This document shows, one piece after another, positions 1 through 7,414 of a stretch of DNA of 64,000 nucleotides; position 1 is the first letter of the stretch; each line of letters opens with the position of its first letter. The notes under the pieces were generated by a model that had not been told where the DNA came from, did not search any database, and was given only the letters and a program-made list of their open reading frames with translations. Made by a program: the position numbers and the translations under genes. Source of the stretch: Sulfitobacter mediterraneus (GTDB taxonomy: Bacteria > Pseudomonadota > Alphaproteobacteria > Rhodobacterales > Rhodobacteraceae); contig NZ_QBKU01000006.1 in NCBI RefSeq assembly GCF_003054325.1, forward strand, positions 207,932 through 271,931, written 5' to 3'.

Positions 1-400
1 GCGCATGGCGTTCACGGTGCAGGCTGTCATTGAGCATGCCCGCGCTGTTGATCCGAGCGCCGAGTTCGATCCCGTCAAGCGGTTTGGATACAAAATCAGT
101 GGCCCCGGCATGGAACGCGCGGCCCATCAGATCAGCTTCGCGGCTGGCAGTGATCATGATAATCGGAGTGGTGCGATAATATTTCATCGCACGGATCTGG
201 GCACACAGTTCAATTCCGTCGATGCCCGGCAGCATGATATCCAAAAGGAAACAGTCAATCGGCGTGGTCTGGTTTTCGAGAACCACCAGCGCGTCTTCTG
301 CCGTTTCGCAGCAGATCAAATCGCCGCTGTTGTCTTTGTTCAGTGAACCCTTGAGCAGATCAAGGATAATTGGGTCGTCATCAACCGCTAGAATGCGCAT
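1..400 (-). CDS. Response regulator receiver protein, 3' part outside window
   Basis: The visible 133 codons form a CheY-like receiver domain. It begins with MRILAVDDDP, so the acidic pocket is Asp7-Asp9. The phosphoacceptor Asp54 lies in LLDIMLPG, the switch Thr84 in IIMITAS, and the conserved Lys106 in FVSKPLD. The start is the ATG at 398-400, preceded on the minus strand by a GAGAGGG ribosome-binding site. The C-terminus runs off the left edge, so I cannot say whether an output domain follows or whether it is a stand-alone receiver. The upstream gene on the other side of the gap is csp, divergently oriented, so no partner kinase is visible. Confidence 0.9.
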   Translation of the reverse strand, partial: MRILAVDDDPIILDLLKGSLNKDNSGDLICCETAEDALVVLENQTTPIDCFLLDIMLPGIDGIELCAQIRAMKYYRTTPIIMITASREADLMGRAFHAGATDFVSKPLDGIELGARINSAGMLNDSLHRERHA

Positions 401-805
401 TTCTTTTCCCTCTCGTTCAAGATTTTGGTACCAACCCCCATTGGCACAACCTTCTGGCATATGGCCAAGTTATCCCCCTATTGCGGGCATCTTTGCGACC
501 GATTTAAGACAATTGTAGGTCTTGGTGTTTTTCAATCTTTTCAGGCTATTCCTTAAAAAACTGGGATTATTCGCTTCAACTTGGCCGAGAATGAGGCGCA
601 ATTGGGCGAACTGCGCCATATGGGCGAGCTTTCGCCCGCTCCATTACGCCCTCTTGTGCGAATCTGACCAAACTGCCATAAGGCGGGTTGCAAACGTTAT
701 TCTATTTCGACCCCTGTCTCCTTTTACGGCGCTCAGTTTCGATCCAGACCAACAGAGCCGGGCCATCGCACCTACGCGGATGGCACTAAAATGGAGACTA
801 CGGAT
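401..805. other. Intergenic stretch between response regulator and csp
   Basis: About 405 bases without a credible gene; the open frames here lack a ribosome-binding site and have no recognisable protein. It holds a 10-bp palindrome TTGGTACCAA at 425-434, close to the response-regulator start, and a small stem-loop GGGCGA-GCTT-TCGCCC at 622-637. It must contain the divergent promoters and probably a long csp 5' untranslated region, but I see no convincing -35/-10 pair. Confidence 0.5.
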
Positions 806-1012
806 ATGGCCACTGGCACCGTAAAATGGTTCAACACAACTAAAGGCTTCGGCTTTATCGCACCCGATGGCGGCAGCAAGGACGTTTTCGTTCACATTTC
901 TGCTGTTGAGCGCGCAGGCCTGACCGGTCTGGCCGACAACCAGAAAGTGACGTTCGACGTTGAAGCAGGCCGTGACGGCCGCGAAAGCGCGACAAACATC
1001 GCACTGGCCTAA
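806..1012 (+). CDS. cspA: Cold-shock protein (CspA family)
   Basis: A 68-residue single cold-shock domain that binds single-stranded RNA/DNA and melts mRNA structure in the cytoplasm. The sequence opens [13 protein letters not shown]1 is KGFGFIA (residues 13-19) and RNP2 is VFVHI (27-31). The length is typical of alphaproteobacterial Csp proteins. I chose the ATG at 806 over the in-frame ATG at 791 because a GGAG at 793-796 sits 9 bases before it and because family members start with MATGTVKWF. The gene is monocistronic, with a strong terminator directly after it and a 405-base leader/promoter region before it, which would fit post-transcriptional control. Confidence 0.95.
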   Translation: MATGTVKWFNTTKGFGFIAPDGGSKDVFVHISAVERAGLTGLADNQKVTFDVEAGRDGRESATNIALA

Positions 1013-1044
1013 GGGCTGCGGGCATTTGCCCACACGCAAAATTG

Positions 1045-1078
1045 ACCGGTCTACTGGCAACAGTAGGCCGGTTTTTTG
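1045..1078 (+). terminator. Rho-independent terminator after csp
   Basis: Arms at 1045-1056 and 1061-1072 form a 12-bp stem with one G-U wobble, closed by a GCAA tetraloop and followed by six T residues. Confidence 0.92.
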
Positions 1079-1152
1079 TTGCCTAAGGGTTGCCAATGAG
1101 CCTTAGTTTGCGACAATAAAATCAGATTTTCATAACGAACATGGAGCGTCCT

Positions 1153-1704
1153 ATGCGCCGCCGCACATTTATTGCCAGCACGCTGGCCGCCGCCACCCTT
1201 CCACAACTGGCAATGGCAGAGACCGCCGCCTATGATCCCACCCCGCAAGAGGTGCGCATCAAACGCCAGTATCAGCCGGGTCAATTGCTGATCCTGCCGC
1301 GCAGCCACTACCTGTATTTCGTGACCGCCCCAGGCAAAGCCATCCGGTATGGTGTAGGCGTTGGCAAAGCGGGCCTTGAGTTTACCGGCACCGCGACGAT
1401 CGCGCTCAAGAAAGAATGGCCCACATGGCGCCCGACCGACGAGATGATCGAACGTGACCCCAAGGCCTACAAGCGGTTCATCGGCAACACCGAAGCGCAA
1501 CCCGGCGGCCCCGGTAACCCGTTGGGCGCGCGGGCTCTGTATTTGTTCCAGAACGGCAAAGACACATATTTCCGCATCCACGGCACAACCCAGCCCAATT
1601 CCATTGGCCGTTCGGTTTCCAACGGTTGCATCCGGATGATGAATGAGCACGTGAAAGACCTATACGAACGTGTCCCTGTCGGGACGGTTGTGACCGTTCT
1701 GTAA
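1153..1704 (+). CDS. L,D-transpeptidase (YkuD domain), exported
   Basis: A 183-residue periplasmic enzyme of the YkuD/ErfK family that forms 3-3 peptidoglycan cross-links or attaches proteins to peptidoglycan. The N-terminus MRRRTFIAST...AMA is a cleavable signal with a twin-arginine-like RRTFI motif. The catalytic motif HGTTQPNSIGRSVSNGCIRM carries His143 and the nucleophile Cys159. An in-frame ATG at 1141 exists, but GGAG at 1143-1146 lies 6 bases before the ATG at 1153, so I use the latter. The gene is single, with terminators on both sides. Preference between transpeptidase and carboxypeptidase activity cannot be read from the sequence. Confidence 0.9.
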   Translation: MRRRTFIASTLAAATLPQLAMAETAAYDPTPQEVRIKRQYQPGQLLILPRSHYLYFVTAPGKAIRYGVGVGKAGLEFTGTATIALKKEWPTWRPTDEMIERDPKAYKRFIGNTEAQPGGPGNPLGARALYLFQNGKDTYFRIHGTTQPNSIGRSVSNGCIRMMNEHVKDLYERVPVGTVVTVL

Positions 1705-1728
1705 TCTTTGACGCGATATAGTTTGATG

Positions 1729-1756
1729 AAAGGGCTGGCCATGCGCCGGCCCTTTT
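1729..1756 (+). terminator. Terminator after the L,D-transpeptidase gene
   Basis: AAAGGGCTGGC (1729-1739) pairs with GCCGGCCCTTT (1745-1755) around a five-base loop, with one G-U pair and a short T run. Confidence 0.85.
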
Positions 1757-1810
1757 GCGTCAATTCTACAACCCATTTTCTCAGGCCGCTAGTTTCAAGA
1801 TCCTGAACAG

Positions 1811-1846
1811 GAAAAGGGCCGATGCATCGCATCGGCCCTTCCTTTT
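1811..1846 (-). terminator. Terminator ending the pyrimidine/ABC operon
   Basis: A perfect 12-bp stem, AAGGGCCGATGC (1814-1825) with GCATCGGCCCTT (1829-1840), and a three-base loop. It has T-rich flanks on both strands, so it may work bidirectionally. It lies 20 bases beyond the stop of the minus-strand substrate-binding protein gene. Confidence 0.88.
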
Positions 1847-1866
1847 AGTCCGGTTGTAAGGCCGCT

Positions 1867-2856
1867 TTAGTTCAGCGCCTTGTCCGTGATCTGATGTGTC
1901 CAAGCCCCTTCTGGCGCTTTGGAGATCACAGGATCAGATCCACCTGACAGCAAGGATGCGACTGTGCGCTCATAATCCGCCGGATCAAGCGCGCCATTGC
2001 TGCCCGCAGTCAGCTTGGCCACTTCGCCCATCATGCGCTTTTGGTGCATTTCGGTCTGTGCGCCGGATGCATCGTTGTCCAGAACGATTTCCGCCGCTTC
2101 ATCAGAATTGGCTTCGGCGTACTTCCAGCCCTTCATGGACGCCCGCACAAAACGGACCATTTTGTCTTCGAATGCCGGATCAGAAAGTTTATCTTCCAGA
2201 ACATACAGACCATCTTCAAGCGTCGCGACGCCCTGATCTTCGTATTTGAACACCTGCAGATCGTCCGGTGTCAGGCCCGCATCAATCACCTGCCAGTACT
2301 CGTTGTAGGTCATGGTGGATACGCAAGCCGCTTGCTTTTGCAACAGTGGATCAACGTTGAAACCCTGCTTGAGCACAGTCACACCATCATCGCCGCCATC
2401 GGTCGAGATGCCCAGCTTGCTCATCCAGCTCAGGAACGGGAATTCGTTGCCAAAGAACCAAACGCCCAGCGTTTTGCCTTTGAAATCATCCGTGCTGGCC
2501 ACGCCTGCGTCTTTGCGGCAAGTCAGCATCATGCCGGAGCTTTTGAACGGCTGCGCGATGTTCACCATCGCCAGACCTTTTTCCCGCGCGGACAGGGCGG
2601 ATGGCATCCAATCAACGGTCACATCCGCGCCGCCGCCAGCCAGAACCTGCGTTGGTGCAATATCTGGGCCGCCCGGCTTGATCGTAACATTGAGGCCTTC
2701 TTCTTCGTAAAAGCCTTTGTCGAGTGCCACGTAATAGCCCGCGAACTGCGCCTGTGTGACCCATTTCAGCTGCAATGTGACATCGTCCGCCGCCTGCGCC
2801 ATGGTCCCCCAGAGACCCAGCGCCGCACCGGCTGCCAATTTTGTAAACTTTTTCAT
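1867..2856 (-). CDS. ABC transporter substrate-binding protein, NMT1/THI5-like
   Basis: A 329-residue periplasmic binding protein. The signal peptide is about MKKFTKLAAGAALGLWGTMAQA (22 residues, written here only as a boundary); the mature part opens ADDVTLQLKW. The stretch KWVTQAQFAGYYVALDKGFY is the typical opening of the NMT1/ThiY/SsuA group. These bind pyrimidine-like or sulfonate compounds. It is the last gene of a seven-gene minus-strand operon shared with dihydropyrimidinase and the zinc amidohydrolase, so a pyrimidine base, dihydropyrimidine or hydantoin-like ligand is more likely than a thiamine precursor (inference). A GAGGGAGA ribosome-binding site precedes the ATG. Confidence 0.88.
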   Translation of the reverse strand: MKKFTKLAAGAALGLWGTMAQAADDVTLQLKWVTQAQFAGYYVALDKGFYEEEGLNVTIKPGGPDIAPTQVLAGGGADVTVDWMPSALSAREKGLAMVNIAQPFKSSGMMLTCRKDAGVASTDDFKGKTLGVWFFGNEFPFLSWMSKLGISTDGGDDGVTVLKQGFNVDPLLQKQAACVSTMTYNEYWQVIDAGLTPDDLQVFKYEDQGVATLEDGLYVLEDKLSDPAFEDKMVRFVRASMKGWKYAEANSDEAAEIVLDNDASGAQTEMHQKRMMGEVAKLTAGSNGALDPADYERTVASLLSGGSDPVISKAPEGAWTHQITDKALN

Positions 2857-2893
2857 TTTGTTATCTCCCTCTTGGTTGGTCTTCGTATCGTAG

Positions 2894-3736
2894 TTAATTT
2901 CGTTGGCTCGGGTGCCAGAATGTCACGCGCTTTTCGACCAAAGCCATCAAGCCATAAAAGGCCGATCCGACAATCGCCGCCACCACAATCTCGGCCCAGA
3001 CCAGATCAAGCGCAAGCTGTCCGACGGATGTCGAAATGCGAAAGCCCATGCCTTTGACCGGAGAGCCGAAAAATTCAGCAACGATCGCCCCGATCAACGC
3101 CAGCGTTGTCCCGATCTTGAGCCCGTTAAACACAAACGGCATTGCCGCAGGCAACCGCAGCTTCAGCAGGGTCTTCCAATAACCCGCCGCATAGGTCCGC
3201 ATCAGGTCGCGCTGCATCGCATCCGTTGATTGCAATCCCTGCACAGTATTCACCAACATCGGAAAGAACACCATGACCACAACAACCGCCGCTTTGGATT
3301 GCCAGTCAAACCCGAACCACATCACCAGAATGGGCGCCATCCCGATCACCGGCAGGGCGGCGACAAAATTGCCCACCGGCAACAGGCCGCGTTGCAGGAA
3401 TGGAAACCGGTCGATGGCCACCGCAATCAGAAACGCAGAGCCGCATCCAATGATATAGCCCGAAAGGGCACCTTTGAGGACAGTTTGTACAAAGTCGACC
3501 CATAGGATCGCGGTAGACGAAGCAAAGCGCACCGCGATGACGCTCGGCGCGGGCAGCAAGACCTGATTGATTTCAAAGCCGTTCACGACCCCTTCCCAGA
3601 CCGCGATCAAAGTGATGCCAAACACAATGGGTGAGGCCAGCCCAGTGAGCCGCGATGGCGGACGCCGCGCTAGCCAGACATTGAGCATCCAACCCACAAT
3701 CCACGCGACCACTGCAAAGATAAGCCAGCCCATCAC
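2894..3736 (-). CDS. ABC transporter permease (SsuC/ThiX type)
   Basis: A 280-residue integral membrane protein with about six hydrophobic segments and the BPD_transp_1 domain. The cytoplasmic EAA loop is visible around RTYAAGYWKTLLKLRLPAAMPFVFNGLK, with the G-x-L-x-x-x-R-L-P-A pattern that docks on the ATPase (only the key pattern is cited). It starts inside the end of the preceding permease gene (3733-3736 overlap, ATGA), so the two are translationally coupled. It forms the transport channel together with that partner. Confidence 0.88.
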   Translation of the reverse strand: MMGWLIFAVVAWIVGWMLNVWLARRPPSRLTGLASPIVFGITLIAVWEGVVNGFEINQVLLPAPSVIAVRFASSTAILWVDFVQTVLKGALSGYIIGCGSAFLIAVAIDRFPFLQRGLLPVGNFVAALPVIGMAPILVMWFGFDWQSKAAVVVVMVFFPMLVNTVQGLQSTDAMQRDLMRTYAAGYWKTLLKLRLPAAMPFVFNGLKIGTTLALIGAIVAEFFGSPVKGMGFRISTSVGQLALDLVWAEIVVAAIVGSAFYGLMALVEKRVTFWHPSQRN

Positions 3737-4596
3737 GCCATCCCCATCCGTTTCAGCGTGACCCGCTGAATGATCCCGATGATACCAACAAGGCTCGCCG
3801 CCAAGGCCGCCGCCATCAGCAGGGCCGACCAGATCTGGATCGTCTGTCCATAGTAGCTGCCTGCCAGCAGCCTTGCGCCCAATCCGGCGACAGCCCCCGT
3901 GGGCAATTCACCCACAATGGCTCCAACCAACGAGGCCGCCATGCCGATCTTGAGCGATGTAAACAAATAAGGCATCGACGCAGGCAAGCGCAGCTTCCAG
4001 AACGTTTGGGATTTGCTGGCAAACCAAGTGCGCATCTGATCCAGTTGCATCTGATCCGGGCTGCGCAGCCCTTTCACCATACCAACAACCACCGGGAAGA
4101 ACGACAGATACATCGAAATCATCGCCTTGGGCAAAAGCCCCGAAATGCCAACGGCGTTCAGCACCACGATGATCATCGGTGCAATCGCCAGAATGGGGAT
4201 GGTCTGCGAGGCAATGACCCAGGGCATCACGCTCATATCCATGGTGCGGTTGTAGACAATGCCAACCGCCAACAAAATGCCAAGCCCGGTGCCCATTACA
4301 AAGCCCAGCAAAGTTGCGCTGAGTGTCACCCAGGAATGATAGATCAACGATCGTTTGGAGGTGATCTTCTTCTCGACCGTGGTTTTCCAAATCTCTTTGC
4401 CCACCTGATGCGGTGCCGGCAGCTTGGGTTTCTCTTGTGACCATGTATCGGCCACAAGGGTCGAGGTGGTCAAAACCTCACCGCTGCGCGTCGCCTTGTC
4501 ATAGGCCCAAGGTGCATTCAGCCAAACCGCAGCCGCATACCACATCACCAGCAAAAACCCGACAACGCTCAAAACAGGAACAACAGATCGCCTCAT
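3733..4596 (-). CDS. ABC transporter permease, partner subunit
   Basis: A 287-residue permease of the same family as its downstream neighbour, with one N-terminal membrane segment, a soluble stretch of about 70 residues, then five hydrophobic segments and an EAA loop containing FWKLRLPASMPYLF. Two different permeases plus one ATPase and one binding protein make a complete importer, presumably heterodimeric in the membrane. AGGAGG lies 7 bases before the ATG. The start codon also overlaps the stop of a 13-codon mini-frame (4593-4634). Confidence 0.87.
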   Translation of the reverse strand: MRRSVVPVLSVVGFLLVMWYAAAVWLNAPWAYDKATRSGEVLTTSTLVADTWSQEKPKLPAPHQVGKEIWKTTVEKKITSKRSLIYHSWVTLSATLLGFVMGTGLGILLAVGIVYNRTMDMSVMPWVIASQTIPILAIAPMIIVVLNAVGISGLLPKAMISMYLSFFPVVVGMVKGLRSPDQMQLDQMRTWFASKSQTFWKLRLPASMPYLFTSLKIGMAASLVGAIVGELPTGAVAGLGARLLAGSYYGQTIQIWSALLMAAALAASLVGIIGIIQRVTLKRMGMA

Positions 4597-4659
4597 GCGC
4601 CGCCCTCCTGCTTCATTTGGCTAAAAAAACTCATCCGTCCTGCCTGCGCGCGCTGTGCG

Positions 4660-5445
4660 TCAATCATCTTGATGCCCCGCCCGCAGCCCTTCGCGCACCC
4701 GGTGCGCCACTTCGAGAAACTCTGGTGTGTCGCGAATGTCCAAAGGGCGATCCTTGGGCAGCGGGCTGTCAATCACATCCGTGATCCGCCCCGGACGTGG
4801 TGACATCACCACGATCTTCGTGCTCAGATAGACCGCCTCGGGGATTGAATGGGTGACAAAGGCGATGGTCTTGCCCGTCCGTTCCCACAGATGCAGCAAT
4901 TGCTCATTCAGGTGATCGCGCACGATCTCATCCAACGCGCCAAACGGCTCATCCATCAACAGAATGTCCGCATCAAAACTCAACGCCCGCGCAATCGAGG
5001 CACGCTGCTGCATGCCGCCCGACAATTGCCATGGGAATTTCTTTTCAAAACCGGCAAGTTCAACAAGCTCCAGAACCCGGTTCACCCGCTCGGCCTGTTC
5101 TGATTTGGGAACGCCCATGATCTCAAGCGGCAGCCGGATGTTGCCACCGATTGTTCGCCAAGGGTAAAGGCCCGCCGCTTGAAACACATACCCATAGGCC
5201 CGCTGGCGGCGCGCCTCTTCGGGGCTGACACCATTCACCGTCACCGTGCCGCCCGTCGGTTGCTCCAGATCCGCCATGACCCGCAGAAACGTGGTCTTGC
5301 CACAGCCTGACGGGCCAATGAACGATACAAAATCGCCGTCCTTTATCTCAAGGTTCACGTCTTTCAACGCATGGACCGGCCCGTCATTGGTTTGAAAGGT
5401 CAGGTCTAGGTTTCTGGCGCTGATCACGCTCTGCTTTTCAGTCAC
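4660..5445 (-). CDS. ABC transporter ATP-binding protein (SsuB/TauB type)
   Basis: A 261-residue ATPase that powers the importer encoded by the next three genes. Walker A is GPSGCGKTT (residues 44-52). The Q-loop lies in YVFQAAGLYPW, the signature is LSGGMQQR, Walker B is ILLMDEPFGALDE, and the switch His is in FVTHS. I read the start as GTG at 5443-5445 because GAGGGA stands 6 bases upstream; the nearby ATG at 5448-5450 is out of frame and stops at once. It follows hydA by 57 bases on the same strand, and that gap contains a stem-loop. Confidence 0.9.
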   Translation of the reverse strand: MTEKQSVISARNLDLTFQTNDGPVHALKDVNLEIKDGDFVSFIGPSGCGKTTFLRVMADLEQPTGGTVTVNGVSPEEARRQRAYGYVFQAAGLYPWRTIGGNIRLPLEIMGVPKSEQAERVNRVLELVELAGFEKKFPWQLSGGMQQRASIARALSFDADILLMDEPFGALDEIVRDHLNEQLLHLWERTGKTIAFVTHSIPEAVYLSTKIVVMSPRPGRITDVIDSPLPKDRPLDIRDTPEFLEVAHRVREGLRAGHQDD

Positions 5446-5459
5446 TTCATGTCCCTCGC

Positions 5460-5486
5460 AAAGGGGCAGCGCCCGGCCACCCCTTT
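5460..5486 (-). other. Intercistronic stem-loop between hydA and the ABC genes
   Basis: AAAGGGG (5460-5466) pairs with CCCCTTT (5480-5486) around a 13-base GC-rich loop. It lacks a good T tract and may adjust expression or stability of the distal transporter genes rather than end transcription. Confidence 0.4.
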
Positions 5487-5502
5487 TGAATGTCTTGTCC
5501 TA

Positions 5503-6963
5503 TCAGATACCCGCCGGAATGTTCAGCGGGTCTCGTTTGATCATCTTCGGGCTGGTCAGCGCCTTCCACTTGCTCAGCGCCACATTGGCGCTTGGGAACG
5601 CCGGACGCGGGATAAACTTGCCTCGGCCTGGTTGTGGCTGGCTGTTTTGACCCCAGGCCCAGATCACATCACCGCGGCTGAGGGTGTAACGGGCGTTGGC
5701 CGTGACCTCAAACCCCTCGAAAACGTTATAATCCAAAATCGAATGGTGATTGGCCGGGCTGATCGTCTTGGTGATCTTGGGATCCCATACCACGATATCG
5801 GCGTCCGCCCCTTCGACAATGGCACCCTTGCGCGGATAGATGTTGAGGATTTTCGCCACATTGGTCGAGGTCGCGGCGACAAATTCATTTGGCGTCAGAC
5901 GTCCGGTTTCCACACCCTCGGTCCAAAGCACACCAAGACGTTCCTCAAGCCCGTTAGACCCGTTTGGAATGATCCGGAAATCATCACGCCCGGCGCGTTT
6001 CTGTTCGGTATTGAACGCCGCGTGATCCGTGGCCACCACTTGCAAGCTGCCCGCCTGCAACCCGGCCCACAGACTGTCCTGATGGTCTTTGGACCGGAAC
6101 GGGGGCGACATCACCCGCCGCGCGGCATGGTCCCAATCCTTGTTGAAATATTCGCTCTCGTCCAAGGTCAGGAACTGGATCAGTGGTTCACCATAAACCC
6201 GCATCCCCTTCTGCCGTGCGCGGCGGATCGCCTCGTGGGTCTGCTCGCAGGACACATGCACGATGTACAAGGGCACACCTGCCGTATCGGCAATGGTGAT
6301 CGCGCGGTTCGCCGCTTCGCCCTCAAGCTCAGGTGGACGGGAATAGGCATGACCCTCCGGGCCGGTGATCCCCTGATCGAAATACTTCTGCTGCAACTCG
6401 GCGACCAGATCACCGTTCTCGGCATGTACCATCGGCAATGCACCCAGTTCGGCACAGCGCTTGAAAGAGGCGAACATCTCATCGTCCTCGATCATCAATG
6501 CGCCTTTGTAGGCCATGAAGTGTTTGAAAGAATTGACCCCCATATCCACGGCATCTTTCATCTCGTTAAAGACATTCTCGTCCCAACCCGTGATCGCCAT
6601 GTGATAGCCGACATCAGAACAGATCTGCGGCGCCGACTTGCGATGCCACTCGTTGATCGCATTCTTGATCGACCCATCCGCGCCGGGCAGGCAAAAATCA
6701 ACCACCATGGTTGTCCCGCCGCAGGCCGCCGCCCATGTTCCGGTCTCGAATGTCTCTGCCGCAGTGGTGCCCATAAAGGGCATTTCCAAATGGGTGTGCG
6801 GATCGATGCCGCCGGGGATCACATAGGCGCCCTCGGCGTCGATGTATTCGTCCCCCTTGAGATCTTCACCGATCTGCTTGATCGTTTCTCCCTCGATCAG
6901 CACATCCGCTTTCCACGTCCGGTCTGCCGTGCACACCATTCCGCCTTTGATCACCTTGCTCAT
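5503..6963 (-). CDS. hydA: Dihydropyrimidinase (D-hydantoinase)
   Basis: A 486-residue cyclic amidohydrolase that opens 5,6-dihydrouracil or dihydrothymine to the N-carbamoyl-beta-amino acid, the second step of reductive pyrimidine degradation. The metal-binding DPHTHLEMPF motif includes His56 and His58. The family's carboxylated-lysine region reads SFKHFMAYKG, followed by HAENGD and ATDHAAFN, which supply further metal and catalytic residues. Length matches the family (about 460-490). It is the third gene of the operon, downstream of the amidohydrolase that takes its product. The 66-base gap before it contains one copy of a dispersed hairpin/AT element. Confidence 0.95.
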   Translation of the reverse strand: MSKVIKGGMVCTADRTWKADVLIEGETIKQIGEDLKGDEYIDAEGAYVIPGGIDPHTHLEMPFMGTTAAETFETGTWAAACGGTTMVVDFCLPGADGSIKNAINEWHRKSAPQICSDVGYHMAITGWDENVFNEMKDAVDMGVNSFKHFMAYKGALMIEDDEMFASFKRCAELGALPMVHAENGDLVAELQQKYFDQGITGPEGHAYSRPPELEGEAANRAITIADTAGVPLYIVHVSCEQTHEAIRRARQKGMRVYGEPLIQFLTLDESEYFNKDWDHAARRVMSPPFRSKDHQDSLWAGLQAGSLQVVATDHAAFNTEQKRAGRDDFRIIPNGSNGLEERLGVLWTEGVETGRLTPNEFVAATSTNVAKILNIYPRKGAIVEGADADIVVWDPKITKTISPANHHSILDYNVFEGFEVTANARYTLSRGDVIWAWGQNSQPQPGRGKFIPRPAFPSANVALSKWKALTSPKMIKRDPLNIPAGI

Positions 6964-6982
6964 CGTCTTTCTCCCATCTTCT

Positions 6983-7027
6983 TTCTTTTTGGCCCCAAAA
7001 TACTCCGGGGTTTGGGGCAGCGCCCCA
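6983..7027 (-). repeat. Dispersed intergenic hairpin/AT element, copy A
   Basis: Read on the minus strand, the stop of the preceding small gene is followed 3 bases later by the hairpin GGGGC-GCT-GCCCC (7014-7026), then AAACCCC, GGAGTATTTTGGGGCC and AAAAAGAAAG. The same order of parts recurs at 22335-22380, 39187-39243 and 39407-39459. Function is unknown. Confidence 0.6.
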
Positions 7028-7029
7028 AG

Positions 7030-7359
7030 TCAAACCGATCCAAAACACCCCAGCGCGGGCCCATGCACACCGATATCCAGAGGCCCAAAATCGCTTTCCA
7101 CACACAGCGAGAAATATCCCGCCTTGGGCAGATAGACCACCCGGTAGGTGCCATCGCCTCGGCTGACGGACCAACAGCGCTGGGTCAGGCCGCCTGAAAA
7201 GTTCACGGTGACCTCGGCGGGCGTGCACCGAAGCGCCGCAAAGTCCTGCGCGGTGCGTCTCAGCACGTCGTCCTGACTTTTCGCGGCCGCGTCCAGTTCG
7301 GCATCCAGCAAAGTATCAATCCGCTGTGCGGCTGATGGCTGTTGGTCGTTGCCCGTCAT
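7030..7359 (-). CDS. Uncharacterised small protein inside the pyrimidine operon
   Basis: From the ATG at 7357-7359 the product has 109 residues; from a TTG at 7423-7425 it would have 131 and overlap the upstream gene by 11 bases. I do not recognise the family. The first half (MTGNDQQPSAAQRIDTLLDA and on) is acidic and probably helical. The second half, with VTVNFSGGLTQRCWSV, YRVVYLPKAGYFSLCVESDFG and DIGVHGPALGCFGS, looks like a small beta-sheet domain. There is no signal peptide or membrane segment. No strong ribosome-binding site precedes the ATG. Its position between the two hydrolases of the pathway suggests an accessory or regulatory role (inference). Two perfect palindromes cover the region just upstream of the ATG. 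Confidence 0.65.
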   Translation of the reverse strand: MTGNDQQPSAAQRIDTLLDAELDAAAKSQDDVLRRTAQDFAALRCTPAEVTVNFSGGLTQRCWSVSRGDGTYRVVYLPKAGYFSLCVESDFGPLDIGVHGPALGCFGSV

Positions 7360-7360
7360 C

Positions 7361-7406
7361 GCCGGAATTTTTGAAAATTCCGGCCCGATCTTTTCAAAAA
7401 GATCGG
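7361..7406. repeat. Twin adjacent palindromes
   Basis: Two perfect inverted repeats stand head to tail. An 11-bp arm at 7361-7371 pairs with 7374-7384 (GCCGGAATTTT/AAAATTCCGGC, two-base centre). A 10-bp arm at 7385-7394 pairs with 7397-7406 (CCGATCTTTT/AAAAGATCGG, two-base centre). They lie over the end of the amidohydrolase gene's downstream junction and, if the TTG start is used, would be translated into the next protein. Confidence 0.7.
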
Positions 7407-7414
7407 CGTCCGTG

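Noticed and set aside
522..824. 100-codon frame upstream of csp
   Set aside because: No ribosome-binding site, unusual composition, and it runs out of frame into csp.
2041..3057. 338-codon plus-strand frame over the ABC binding protein
   Set aside because: Shadow of the minus-strand gene, which has a signal peptide, family motifs and operon context.
5449..7197. A 582-codon open frame on the plus strand over hydA
   Set aside because: It is antisense to a full-length dihydropyrimidinase with all active-site motifs, has Arg/His/Pro-rich composition, and lacks homologous motifs and a ribosome-binding site. High GC content produces such shadows.
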